Shown here piece after piece: positions 47,417 to 55,246 of a stretch of 64,000 bases of DNA. The number at the start of each line of letters is the position of its first letter. Position 1 is the stretch's first letter. Origin of the DNA: Pacificoceanicola onchidii (GTDB taxonomy: Bacteria; Pseudomonadota; Alphaproteobacteria; Rhodobacterales; Rhodobacteraceae). The stretch lies in contig NZ_SRXY01000008.1 of assembly GCF_004804335.1 (NCBI RefSeq), positions 244,387-308,386 on the forward strand. Reading direction: 5' to 3'. Both the position numbers and the translations under genes were made by a program. Under the pieces are notes generated by a model. That model was not told where the DNA came from. It saw only the letters and a program-made list of their open reading frames with translations, and did no database searches.

Positions 47417-48022
47417 TTACGACGTCAGTGCTGACACGAACCCTTCCCGCACCACTGCGGGATCATAGGCTTTTCGAGAGAAGACCTCGCGGACCATTGG
47501 GGCGAAGTATGCCAGAGGTTTCATGTCATAATCCGGATCGAAAGAGGATTGATCCCAACGTTCGCAGAACTCTGCGCAGCTAGCATAACAGGGGTGATCC
47601 TTGAACTGGTCCCGGGCGTTGCGGTCCCAACCGTAGTGATGGGCGTAATACAGCATCTGGAAAATGCCGTGATGTTCGACCACCCAGGACACATCCCACC
47701 GGACAAAAGGGCGGATCACTTCCGCGGACATCCTGTCGTGATTTTGCGGGGCCAAGCCATCACCGATGTCATGCAATAGCGCGCCAACGATCCAATCAAT
47801 ATCCGCCCCATCCCGCTCAGCGCGCGTGGCCGATTGCAGCCCATGTTCTAGACGGGTGAGCGGATACCCTTCGAGCGTAATTTCCCCTGCGCGCCGCAAC
47901 TCTTCCAGAACGCGGTCCGCAGTGAGCGCGAGAAAGGGCTTTTCCAGCTTTTCAAGCAGCAGATAGTCCTCTTCGGTGCCGTCCTTCATCTGGGTGAAGC
48001 TGACAATCGGATTTTCAGTCAT
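47417..48022 (-). CDS. HD-domain protein resembling PhnZ/TmpB mixed-valent diiron oxygenases
   Basis: The 201-aa protein has an HD domain with LTRLEHGLQSATRAERDGAD, ALLHDIGDGLAP and VVEHHGIFQMLYYAHHYGWDR. The pattern Q-x-x..E-H...HD...H-x-x-H resembles the HD oxygenases PhnZ and TmpB that break C-P bonds, in which extra His/Glu residues bind two irons. A plain HD phosphohydrolase remains possible. No phosphonate genes lie nearby. It converges with ahcY. Confidence 0.72.
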   Translation of the reverse strand: MTENPIVSFTQMKDGTEEDYLLLEKLEKPFLALTADRVLEELRRAGEITLEGYPLTRLEHGLQSATRAERDGADIDWIVGALLHDIGDGLAPQNHDRMSAEVIRPFVRWDVSWVVEHHGIFQMLYYAHHYGWDRNARDQFKDHPCYASCAEFCERWDQSSFDPDYDMKPLAYFAPMVREVFSRKAYDPAVVREGFVSALTS

Positions 48023-48448
48023 CGCGCGAATCCTTTCTTGTCCATAGCGGTCCGGGCTCCAGCGGACGGCCTGTGCGAGTGATCGTGCGGAACCTCATCG
48101 TATAGAGCCAGTTTGTTGCGGTAGTCGAGCGTGCAGGCCTCCAGTGTGTCGGTCACGCACATTGGCGGCGTGCTGTTGTGCAGCCAGCATGTGGCCCTCC
48201 TTTGAAGCCGTGATCGCCATGGGGCCATCGTACTTTGGCCATCGTGCCAAATCCAAAAGCCGAAGTCTGTCGTCTTTTCGACATCCGGGTTTTCTGTTTG
48301 CGGCACACGCGCTGCCACGGTGAATTTCTCCTATGAACGGCAATTGCAAAGGCCTCGCCATTCTAGGGTTGTAATTCAGGCCTCAGACTTCTCGAAGCCG
48401 GAATTCTGTGTAGACTGTCAATAGGATGCAATTTTTGGGGGGCCATCA
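48023..48448. other. Region without a supportable gene, between the HD gene and the VPLPA-CTERM gene
   Basis: Two overlapping minus-strand frames (48019-48318 and 48095-48361) are open, but their translations look like low-information sequence with many Cys/Trp/Arg, and neither has a convincing ribosome site. The 48019 frame ends in a 4-nt overlap with the HD gene, which is the only argument for it. The right-hand 80 bases are A/T-rich and end in a GGGGGG ribosome site for the gene at 48449; promoter elements there are not clear. Confidence 0.5.
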
Positions 48449-49105
48449 ATGAAGGTCGCAACATTCCTTTTGGCGGCGCTTTCAGCTGCTTGGTCCGGTG
48501 CCGCGCACGCCTCTGTGGCGTCTCCACTGCAAACCGGCAGCTGGTATCAGGTTGGTCGAATGGCGGACAGCGATCTGGGCATGTTCGATGGGAACGGCGA
48601 GTTGATGTGGAATTATACCTTTGGCACCTATTCCAGCGAAAATCAGTCCGATGACTTCTGGCGTCCGTTTGATGTGTGGTCCGGCATGGACATCGTTTTC
48701 ATAACAGGAAACGGCAACATCTGGACTGTCGTGGATTATGCGTCTCTGCGGTCTGCAATTGACGCAACCGCAAGTGAGTTTGGCCACAACCTGACTTGGA
48801 GTGCGTCAACCTCCGGATCGCTCGAAGCCAACGTTTTGAGCCGTGGCTCCGGAAATGCTGAAGATCCATGGATTTCCTATTATGGTGGCCACAGCTCGGC
48901 GGTCAGCGGCAACGGGCTATTGTGGGGCGAAAACGATTGGTATCGCGCAAGCCATGCACAGCTCAAGAACAGCAATGGCGGTGTCAACGTTTGGGTTTCG
49001 CTGCAGCCTGCCGCCGTTCCCCTGCCTGCCTCGGTCGTGCTTTTGGGAAGCGCGTTGGCTGGTATGGCGGTTGCCCGTCGCCGGAAAAAACCAGGGCCTA
49101 AGTGA
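48449..49105 (+). CDS. Secreted protein with a VPLPA-CTERM sorting signal
   Basis: The 218-aa protein has a Sec signal peptide (about 1-22, ending SGAAHA) and a C-terminal VPLPASVVLLGSALAGMA helix followed by ARRRKK. This VPLPA motif, hydrophobic helix and basic tail form the sorting signal read by exosortase (XrtD-type) systems found in many Rhodobacterales. The mature region is rich in Trp, Gly, Ser and Asn, as expected of a surface or extracellular protein. A GGGGGG ribosome site precedes the ATG. No exosortase gene is in the window. Confidence 0.85.
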   Translation: MKVATFLLAALSAAWSGAAHASVASPLQTGSWYQVGRMADSDLGMFDGNGELMWNYTFGTYSSENQSDDFWRPFDVWSGMDIVFITGNGNIWTVVDYASLRSAIDATASEFGHNLTWSASTSGSLEANVLSRGSGNAEDPWISYYGGHSSAVSGNGLLWGENDWYRASHAQLKNSNGGVNVWVSLQPAAVPLPASVVLLGSALAGMAVARRRKKPGPK

Positions 49106-49201
49106 GCCGATTTCATGGGATTTCCCCTAGATTTGTTGGCTGCGCTTGTTCAAGGTGCGTGTGGATAAGATTTTCAGCATAACTCAAGGGAGAGTGGACT
49201 T

Positions 49202-49543
49202 ATGGGCAAACGCGACGAGCTGATCGAGAAGTACGCCGACGATCTGAAAAGCAAATGCGGCATGGATCCGGACATGGATCTGCTGAAGAAGGTTACGATC
49301 GGCTGTGGCCCGTCGATCTACGATGCCGACGCGTCGACCGTCGCCGCCAGCCAGCCGGGTGAGCTTGAAACCGTCAAGAACAACTTCCTGATCAAGAAGC
49401 TGGGTCTTGCGGATGGACCGGAGCTTTCGGATGCAATCGACAGCGTGATCGAAACCTACGGCAAGTCCGAGCGGAACAAGTACCGTGCTGTGGTCTACTA
49501 CATGCTGACCAAGCATTTTGGTAAAGAGTCTGTATACGGCTGA
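49202..49543 (+). CDS. DUF2853 family protein
   Basis: The 113-aa protein fits the small alpha-helical DUF2853 family: MGKRDELIEKYADDLKSKCG, IGCGPSIYDADASTVA and a C-terminal YRAVVYYMLTKHFGK. The function is unknown. AAGGGAGAG-like bases precede the ATG and a strong terminator follows 22 bp after the stop, so it is probably a monocistronic gene. Confidence 0.88.
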   Translation: MGKRDELIEKYADDLKSKCGMDPDMDLLKKVTIGCGPSIYDADASTVAASQPGELETVKNNFLIKKLGLADGPELSDAIDSVIETYGKSERNKYRAVVYYMLTKHFGKESVYG

Positions 49544-49565
49544 TAGCCTTCAACAGATTGAAAAC

Positions 49566-49594
49566 AAAGGCCTTCGGTGATCCGGAGGCCTTTT
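49566..49594 (+). terminator. Rho-independent terminator of the DUF2853 gene
   Basis: AAAGGCCTTCGG / CCGGAGGCCTTTT forms a near-perfect 12-bp stem (one mismatch or wobble) followed by TTTT. Confidence 0.85.
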
Positions 49595-49630
49595 GTTCTG
49601 AATGCAGGAAAAATTGCGCGGACTTCGGAT

Positions 49631-49773
49631 TTGCGGCTTCGGTCGCTGATTGGCTATACATGGATCAAACAGGCCAGAAGGCCGGACACAACCAAGTTCG
49701 CGTGTGGTGCGTAGGGAGCACGCGGGGTGATGGGGTGCCGGCCTTTGTGGTTCGGCACCCCTCTTTTCTTTTT
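49631..49773 (+). ncRNA. Candidate small RNA with its own promoter and terminator
   Basis: TTGCGG (49631-49636) and TATACA (49655-49660) are separated by 18 nt, giving a predicted start near 49667. A second strong terminator follows: GGGGTGCCG (49732-49740) pairs with CGGCACCCC (49753-49761), then TCTTTTCTTTTT. This terminator has no gene of its own: the DUF2853 transcript already ends at 49594. The predicted RNA is about 105 nt. No known RNA family is recognised. Confidence 0.45.
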
Positions 49774-50168
49774 CAGAACAGCGCCAGAACCAAGCCCATG
49801 ACCGCGCAGGCCAGGGTTGCATAGCCGCCGTCGATGGCCGTCAGTTTCATCGGGCGGCCCGCGTAGCTGTTGTTGAGCGCGATCCAGGGCGTAATGAAAA
49901 ACGCCCCGACACCGGCACCGGACACGACCCCGGCAAACACCCCGTCGACCCCGCTGGATGTAAAGACATGGCGCATGAAGCCAGCGACGATCAGTTGAAA
50001 GACGAAGCCCATGGCAAAGAGCTTCGGATCCATGCCGCCTTCGGGATTGCCTTCTTCATCGACAGGAATGCCGGTTGCTTCGATCCAAGGCTTGGACAGG
50101 ACGTTGTACCAAACCGCACCAATGGCAAAGGCTGCGATTGTGGCGACGAGAATGCTGACAAGTTCCAT
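49773..50168 (-). CDS. DUF1761 family membrane protein
   Basis: The 131-aa protein has four hydrophobic segments: an N-terminal helix (about 4-22) followed by WYNVLSKPW, then about 50-70, 80-98 and 112-131. The WYNVL..PW motif after the first helix and the DGGYATLACAVMG C-terminus match DUF1761, whose function is unknown. It stands alone, with YciI/EVE genes upstream on the same strand after about 65 bp. Confidence 0.88.
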   Translation of the reverse strand: MELVSILVATIAAFAIGAVWYNVLSKPWIEATGIPVDEEGNPEGGMDPKLFAMGFVFQLIVAGFMRHVFTSSGVDGVFAGVVSGAGVGAFFITPWIALNNSYAGRPMKLTAIDGGYATLACAVMGLVLALF

Positions 50169-50235
50169 GGAAAACCCCCTTTTCGCGCAGTGTCAGCCCA
50201 TGCTGGCGCAGAAGCGAAGCGTTTCCTAGGAAAAT

Positions 50236-50655
50236 CTATGCGGGCAATCCGGCGCGGTCACAGATGATTTGCCACTCTTCTGCTGTCACAGGTTGCACCG
50301 AGAGGCGGGAGTTCTTGACCAGCACCATATCGGCCAGCCGCTCTTCTGCCTTGATGTCGTCAAGGGTCACCGGGGTTTTGGCAGTGGCAATGGCCTTGAT
50401 GTCCACGCACTCCCAGCGCTCGTCGTCCGTCGTGCTGTCCTGATGCGCCTCTGCGATCACCTCGACGATGCCAACAACAGCCTTTTCCTTCTGGGAGTGA
50501 TAGAAAAAACCGCGGTCCCCCACGGCCATCTCACGCATGAAGTTGCGCGCCTGATAGTTGCGCACGCCATCCCATTCCTCGCCCGCGTCACCCTTGGCCT
50601 GCTGGTCTGCCCAGCTCCAGGTGGAGGGTTCCGATTTGAACAGCCAGTATTTCAT
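50236..50655 (-). CDS. EVE domain protein
   Basis: The 139-aa protein starts at the ATG at 50655. YWLFKSEPSTWSWADQ, GVRNYQARNFMREMAVGDRGFFYHS and VGIVEVIAEAHQD are hallmarks of the EVE fold, related to PUA and YTH domains that read modified bases in RNA or DNA. The C-terminal half has LADMVLVKNSRLSVQPVT. It overlaps the yciI-like gene by 4 nt. Confidence 0.94.
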   Translation of the reverse strand: MKYWLFKSEPSTWSWADQQAKGDAGEEWDGVRNYQARNFMREMAVGDRGFFYHSQKEKAVVGIVEVIAEAHQDSTTDDERWECVDIKAIATAKTPVTLDDIKAEERLADMVLVKNSRLSVQPVTAEEWQIICDRAGLPA

Positions 50656-50927
50656 CCGCCGATCACCCGCTTCCATGGGGTCAGGCTTACGCTCTGGAAC
50701 AAGCCTGCTTTGGCGTAGGGGTCATTTTCGGCCCAGGCTTCCGCAGCGGTCATGTTTTCCACATCCAGGATCACGAGGCTGCCACACATGTCCCCGGCCT
50801 CATCGAGCAGCGGGCCCGCCTGATTCACCACGCCTGTGGCGTCGATATAGGCAAGGTGCGCGTCACGGTTGTCTTTGCGGGTTTGCAAGGCACCGGGTTT
50901 GTCGTGGGCGAGCAGGGCGATGAGCAT
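50652..50927 (-). CDS. YciI-like protein
   Basis: The 91-aa protein has the YciI fold: MLIALLAHDKPGALQTR (with the His/Asp pair), HLAYID, GSLVILDVENMTAAEAWAENDPYAKAGLF. YciI-type domains are small ferredoxin-like proteins proposed to act as lyases or dehalogenase-like enzymes; no function is settled. It is 3 bp after gpsA and overlaps the EVE gene by 4 nt, so tsaD-gpsA-yciI-EVE is one operon. Confidence 0.93.
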   Translation of the reverse strand: MLIALLAHDKPGALQTRKDNRDAHLAYIDATGVVNQAGPLLDEAGDMCGSLVILDVENMTAAEAWAENDPYAKAGLFQSVSLTPWKRVIGG

Positions 50928-50930
50928 GGG

Positions 50931-51881
50931 TTATTCCTCCTTGAGCGGTCTTGAAAGCAAGGCCTCCATGGCCTCTGCAACGGTTGTTTCGGCTGTGGTC
51001 AGTTTTGCGACAGCGGCACAAACCGGCAAGGTCAGCCCGCGTTCCTGAGCAATTCGGGTAACGGCACGGGCCGTGGCCGCGCCTTCGACAGTCACCCCCG
51101 TATCAAAGGCCTGCCCTTTGCCAAGGGCAAGGCCATAGCGAAAGTTGCGGGACAGGTCCGACGTGCAGGTCAGCGTCAAATCCCCAAGACCGGACAGGCC
51201 AGCCAGCGTTTCAGGACGCGCTCCGAGCGCCGCTGCCAGCCGGGTCATTTCGGCAAAGCCACGGGTCATGAGCGCGGCCCGCGCGCTGTCACCCAGCCCG
51301 GCCCCAATGCATGCACCACAGGCGATTGCGATAACGTTTTTGAGTGCGCCGCCAAGCTCCGCCCCGACAACGTCCGTGCTGCGATAGAGCCGCAGTGTCG
51401 GCGTTGACAGCTGGGCTTGCACGGCTTTGCCAAGCGCCTCTTCCTCGCAGGCGAGGGTCAAAGCTGTCGGCAGCCCCCGCGCAATATCGGCCGCAAAGCT
51501 GGGGCCGGTGAGAATGGCTGGCGTCGCTTCGGGCCAATGCTGTGCGAGAATGGCAGCGGGGCCGGTGAGAGACTTGAGATCGATGCCTTTGCAACAGGCC
51601 ACAAGCGCTTTGCCGGTCAGCGGCGCTTCGATCTGGTCGGAGAAGCCGCTCAGAACCTGCATGGGCATGGCAAAAAGCAGGGTATCCATGCCAGTGGCCG
51701 CTTCGAGGTCGGGCGTCACGGTCACGCCGTCTGGCAAAGCCATTCCCGGCAACCGAGCGCTTTCGCGGTGCTTGGTCAGATGCGTGGTATCTCGGGCCCA
51801 AAGCGTGACGGGCCGTGTCTGACCAATGGCAATGGCAAGCGCTGTCCCAAAGGCCCCGCCGCCGAAAACCGCAACACTCAT
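50931..51881 (-). CDS. gpsA: NAD(P)-dependent glycerol-3-phosphate dehydrogenase
   Basis: GpsA makes glycerol 3-phosphate for phospholipids from dihydroxyacetone phosphate. The 316-aa protein has the nucleotide-binding [14 protein letters not shown], a [23 protein letters not shown] segment, the catalytic Lys in [12 protein letters not shown], and the [20 protein letters not shown] region. It overlaps tsaD by 4 nt. Confidence 0.97.
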   Translation of the reverse strand: MSVAVFGGGAFGTALAIAIGQTRPVTLWARDTTHLTKHRESARLPGMALPDGVTVTPDLEAATGMDTLLFAMPMQVLSGFSDQIEAPLTGKALVACCKGIDLKSLTGPAAILAQHWPEATPAILTGPSFAADIARGLPTALTLACEEEALGKAVQAQLSTPTLRLYRSTDVVGAELGGALKNVIAIACGACIGAGLGDSARAALMTRGFAEMTRLAAALGARPETLAGLSGLGDLTLTCTSDLSRNFRYGLALGKGQAFDTGVTVEGAATARAVTRIAQERGLTLPVCAAVAKLTTAETTVAEAMEALLSRPLKEE

Positions 51882-52960
51882 GCCTTGGCCCCCTTTTTGC
51901 CCGACCCGATCAGCGGTGCCGCGCGTTTGTCCAAAGGCCAGCGGGGCCGCGCTGCAAGCGACATGTCAGACACCCGGCCAAGGGCAAAAAGCTCTGACCC
52001 GGCATAGGCAATCATCGCGGCATTGTCCGTACACAGGCGTAGAGGAGGCGCAGTGAACCGGAGATCTTGCGTCTCACAAACGACTTCGAGCGCCGCGCGC
52101 AACGCCTTGTTGGCGGCCACGCCGCCGGCGACGGCTAGGGCGGGTTCACTTGGGTTTTCTGCCCGGTAGAGCGCGATGGCGCGGCGGGTCTTCTCTGCCA
52201 GCACATCCCGCACGGCAGCCTGGAACCCGGCGCAGAGGTCGGCGCGATCCTGTTGAGTCAGTCCGCCCTGATCGGTGATCAGCGCGTCGCGCTGGCGCAG
52301 GATTGCGGTCTTGAGGCCGGAGAAGGACATATCACACCCCTCCCGATCCAGCAGCGGACGGGGCAGGCGGAAACGCTTTTCATTGCCCTTGAGAGCTTCG
52401 GCTTCAACCGACGGCCCGCCCGGCTGCGTAAGGCCCAGAATGCGGGCGGTTTTGTCAAAAGCTTCGCCGGGTGCGTCATCAATCGTGCCGCCGAGCCGGG
52501 AAAAGTCTTCCGGCCCCCGAACGATCAGGAACTGGCAGTGCCCCCCCGAGACAAGCAGCATCAAGTAGGGGAACGCCAAACCATCGGTCAGCCGCGGTGT
52601 CAAAGCGTGCCCGGCAAGATGGTTCACACCGATCAACGGCTTGCCAAGACCTGCGCTCAGACCTTTCGCCAGCATGACGCCGGAAAGGACGCCGCCGATC
52701 AGGCCGGGACCTGCGGTGACTGCGATGGCGTCGATCGCGCTCAGGGAAACCTCGGCTTCGTCCAGAGCTTGTTCAACGCACAGATCAAGCCGCTCTGCAT
52801 GGGCGCGCGCCGCGATTTCCGGAACCACGCCGCCAAAGTCCGCATGCAACGCGTTCTGACCCATGACAACGGATGACAGCACGTCCCGCCCGCGAACCAA
52901 TGCGGCCGCAGTGTCATCGCAACTGCTTTCCAAGCCCAGAATGAGGGGGGGAGATGTCAT
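51878..52960 (-). CDS. tsaD: TsaD, tRNA threonylcarbamoyltransferase
   Basis: TsaD transfers threonylcarbamoyl to A37 of ANN-decoding tRNAs. The 360-aa protein has the ASKHA-fold motifs [30 protein letters not shown] with the metal histidine, [20 protein letters not shown] and [12 protein letters not shown]. It is divergent from hemD (73 bp between starts), a common arrangement in alphaproteobacteria. Confidence 0.97.
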   Translation of the reverse strand: MTSPPLILGLESSCDDTAAALVRGRDVLSSVVMGQNALHADFGGVVPEIAARAHAERLDLCVEQALDEAEVSLSAIDAIAVTAGPGLIGGVLSGVMLAKGLSAGLGKPLIGVNHLAGHALTPRLTDGLAFPYLMLLVSGGHCQFLIVRGPEDFSRLGGTIDDAPGEAFDKTARILGLTQPGGPSVEAEALKGNEKRFRLPRPLLDREGCDMSFSGLKTAILRQRDALITDQGGLTQQDRADLCAGFQAAVRDVLAEKTRRAIALYRAENPSEPALAVAGGVAANKALRAALEVVCETQDLRFTAPPLRLCTDNAAMIAYAGSELFALGRVSDMSLAARPRWPLDKRAAPLIGSGKKGAKA

Positions 52961-53033
52961 CAGCCGTTCCCGTTGCCTTCGCCTGTCTTGCCGAGTACCA
53001 CCCTGACACCCGCCTCACAATCCCGGAGGATTG

Positions 53034-53756
53034 ATGCCTGGACAACCGCCGATACTGCTAATGACCCGCCCAAGGGCTCAGTCAGAGCGTGTTGTCGTGG
53101 CATTGGAACAGGCCGGCGCGCGTTTTAGAGCGGTCTATTCACCATTGATCGGTATAGAGACTATCGGGGACATGCCGGACCAAAGCGCGCTCTCCGGTCT
53201 GATTTTCACATCGGCAAATGCGGTGCGGGTCTGGGTGGAGCGGGGCGGGCGATGCGATTTGCCGTGTTTTGTTGTCGGGCCTGCGACGGAAGCGGAAGCA
53301 AAGGCGGCTGGCATGCAGGCGGAACGCGCGCGCGGGACGGCCGATGATCTGGTTGCTTTGGTAGAAGCGCGACGTCCGGCTGGGCGCTGGTTGCATGTGC
53401 ATGGCACGCACACACGAGGCGATGTTGCCCCGCGTTTGGCGGCGGTGGGGATCGATATCAGCGGCGTGGCGCTTTACGATCAGCCCGCGCTTGGACCTAC
53501 GCAGGAGGCGCTCGGGGTTCTGGCGGGTGAGATTCCGGTTGTGGCACCGCTTTACTCCCCCAGAACCGCCGCACTTTTCGCCAAGTTGCCGATAAAAGCG
53601 CCGCTTCTTGTCGCGGGTCTCAGTGAAGCGGTGGTCAAGCCGCTCGCGGCCCTGCATATATACGGTCAGACAACAGCAAACCGCCCTGATTCCAGCGCGA
53701 TGTTGGCTGCGATTCTGGACCTGCTGGAAACCGCAGGGGAATCGGTTGAGAATTGA
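53034..53756 (+). CDS. hemD: Uroporphyrinogen-III synthase
   Basis: HemD closes the tetrapyrrole ring in heme synthesis. Sequence identity in this family is low, but the 240-aa protein has the MTRPRAQSERVVVALE start, LIFTSANAVRVW, VVGPATEAEAKAAG, YSPRTAALFA and a C-terminal AGLSEAVVKPL with the typical two-domain spacing. ATG at 53034 follows GGAGG by 4 nt. It leads hemD-mic60-hemY, which supports the assignment. Confidence 0.93.
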   Translation: MPGQPPILLMTRPRAQSERVVVALEQAGARFRAVYSPLIGIETIGDMPDQSALSGLIFTSANAVRVWVERGGRCDLPCFVVGPATEAEAKAAGMQAERARGTADDLVALVEARRPAGRWLHVHGTHTRGDVAPRLAAVGIDISGVALYDQPALGPTQEALGVLAGEIPVVAPLYSPRTAALFAKLPIKAPLLVAGLSEAVVKPLAALHIYGQTTANRPDSSAMLAAILDLLETAGESVEN

Positions 53757-53814
53757 CAGTCGCGACCGCCGCGATCCCACGCGGCGTGCGGGACAAGTGA
53801 AAGGGTGAGATCAG

Positions 53815-55236
53815 GTGGCAAAGGCAAAGTCCAAAAAGCCCATCGACAAGGAAGAGGTTCAGGCCGAAGCGCCCGAAGCCAAGGTGGAAGAGAATTCCGA
53901 AGCCACTTCTGAAGCGACGGAAGCGGATACACCGGAAAACGAAACGCCTGAAGCTCCGGCTGATTTGCCGGAAGAGGTGTCCTCCGAAGACGATCAAACC
54001 GATCCGTTGCCCGAAGACGAGACCATCGGTGAGGACGCTCCCGAGGATGGAACTGCCGAAGGTGACGTTGAAGACGTCTCTGACAAGGCTGAAGATCAGG
54101 ACACTGAAGTCAGCGATCTCGAAGAGGCGGAAGACCTGTCCGCAGACGTGGAACCCCTGGAAGAGCCGGAACCGGCAGATGTTGCCCCCGCAGAGGGTGA
54201 GCCAACCCCTGCGCCCGTGGTTCAGGAAAAGATCATCGAACGCAAAGGTGGTTTTGTCCCGACGGTTCTGGGCGGCGTCGTCGCAGCAGCGCTGGGCTTC
54301 GGCGCGGCCGAGATGGATCTTCTGACCGGCTCGGACGCCAATCCATTTGAGGAAGAGGCGCGTACGACCATCGCAGCCCAATCCGAGCAGATCGCGGATC
54401 TGCAAGCCAAACTTGAAGAGGCACAAAAGGCCATCGCGATTGTCGATCTGCAGCCGTTGACCAACTCTCTTGCCGGGGTGGAAGACAGCGTATCCGGGAT
54501 TGGCGAAACCGTGACGACTCTCGAAGGGACGTTTGCCCAGTTCGACAGCCGTATGACCGCGCTGGAGAAAGCGCCGGTTGCCGGTGCCGTTGGCCCGGAA
54601 GCCATCGCCGCCTATGAGCGCGAGTTGCAAGAGCTGCGTCTTGCCATCTCCGCGCAGAAGCAGGCTGTCGAAGAGCAAAAGGCAGAAATTCAGGCAATGG
54701 CCGAAGAGGCGCTCGCCGCCAACGCCAATGCTGAAGATCAGGCCACTCTGGCTTCCAGTCGCGGCGCGGCCGCAGAGGTGATCGCTCTTGTTCAGGAAGG
54801 CAAAGCGTTTTCGCAGCCGCTTGCGCTGCTTGGTGAAAACGGCGTCAGCGTGCCACAAGAGTTGAGTGACTTTGCCGGGGATGGCGTTGCCACGCTGACC
54901 ACATTGGTCACGGAGTTCCCCGATGCCGCGCGTGCGGCGCTGACCGTTGCACGCCGGTCGAACGCCGGTGAAGGTGGCGGCGGGATCGGCAACTTCCTGT
55001 CAAACCAGCTGGGGGCCCGTTCCGTTGCACCGCGCGAGGGCGACGATCCGGATGCGGTTTTGTCCCGTGCAGAGGCGGCTGTGAAAAGCGGCAATCTGGA
55101 TGCCGCTCTGTCGGAAATCTCAGCTTTGCCAGAAGCGGCACAAGCGGAACTGGCTGATTGGGCCGCGCAAGCAGAGGCGCGCCGCGCCGTTCTGGCTGCT
55201 GCTCAATCGCTCGCCCAAGACTTGAATAACCAATAA
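53815..55236 (+). CDS. Mic60/mitofilin family inner-membrane protein
   Basis: The 473-aa protein has a long acidic N-terminal part (about 10-135), one membrane helix (GGFVPTVLGGVVAAALGFG, about 146-164), a coiled-coil middle part (about 180-320) and a C-terminal mitofilin domain ending with AELADWAAQAEARRAVLAAA. This is the architecture of alphaproteobacterial Mic60, which shapes intracytoplasmic membranes. It starts at a GTG and lies 58 bp after hemD and 10 bp before hemY, the conserved setting for this family. Confidence 0.9.
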   Translation: MAKAKSKKPIDKEEVQAEAPEAKVEENSEATSEATEADTPENETPEAPADLPEEVSSEDDQTDPLPEDETIGEDAPEDGTAEGDVEDVSDKAEDQDTEVSDLEEAEDLSADVEPLEEPEPADVAPAEGEPTPAPVVQEKIIERKGGFVPTVLGGVVAAALGFGAAEMDLLTGSDANPFEEEARTTIAAQSEQIADLQAKLEEAQKAIAIVDLQPLTNSLAGVEDSVSGIGETVTTLEGTFAQFDSRMTALEKAPVAGAVGPEAIAAYERELQELRLAISAQKQAVEEQKAEIQAMAEEALAANANAEDQATLASSRGAAAEVIALVQEGKAFSQPLALLGENGVSVPQELSDFAGDGVATLTTLVTEFPDAARAALTVARRSNAGEGGGGIGNFLSNQLGARSVAPREGDDPDAVLSRAEAAVKSGNLDAALSEISALPEAAQAELADWAAQAEARRAVLAAAQSLAQDLNNQ

Positions 55237-55246
55237 GGGTCACGAA

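Noticed and set aside
48019..48318. Open minus-strand frame of 99 codons overlapping the HD gene by 4 nt
   Set aside because: Composition is unlike neighbouring proteins, there is no clear ribosome site and no recognisable family. The overlap alone is not enough.
49558..49824. 88-codon plus-strand frame after DUF2853
   Set aside because: It spans two terminators and runs into the convergent DUF1761 gene; no ribosome site or family resemblance.
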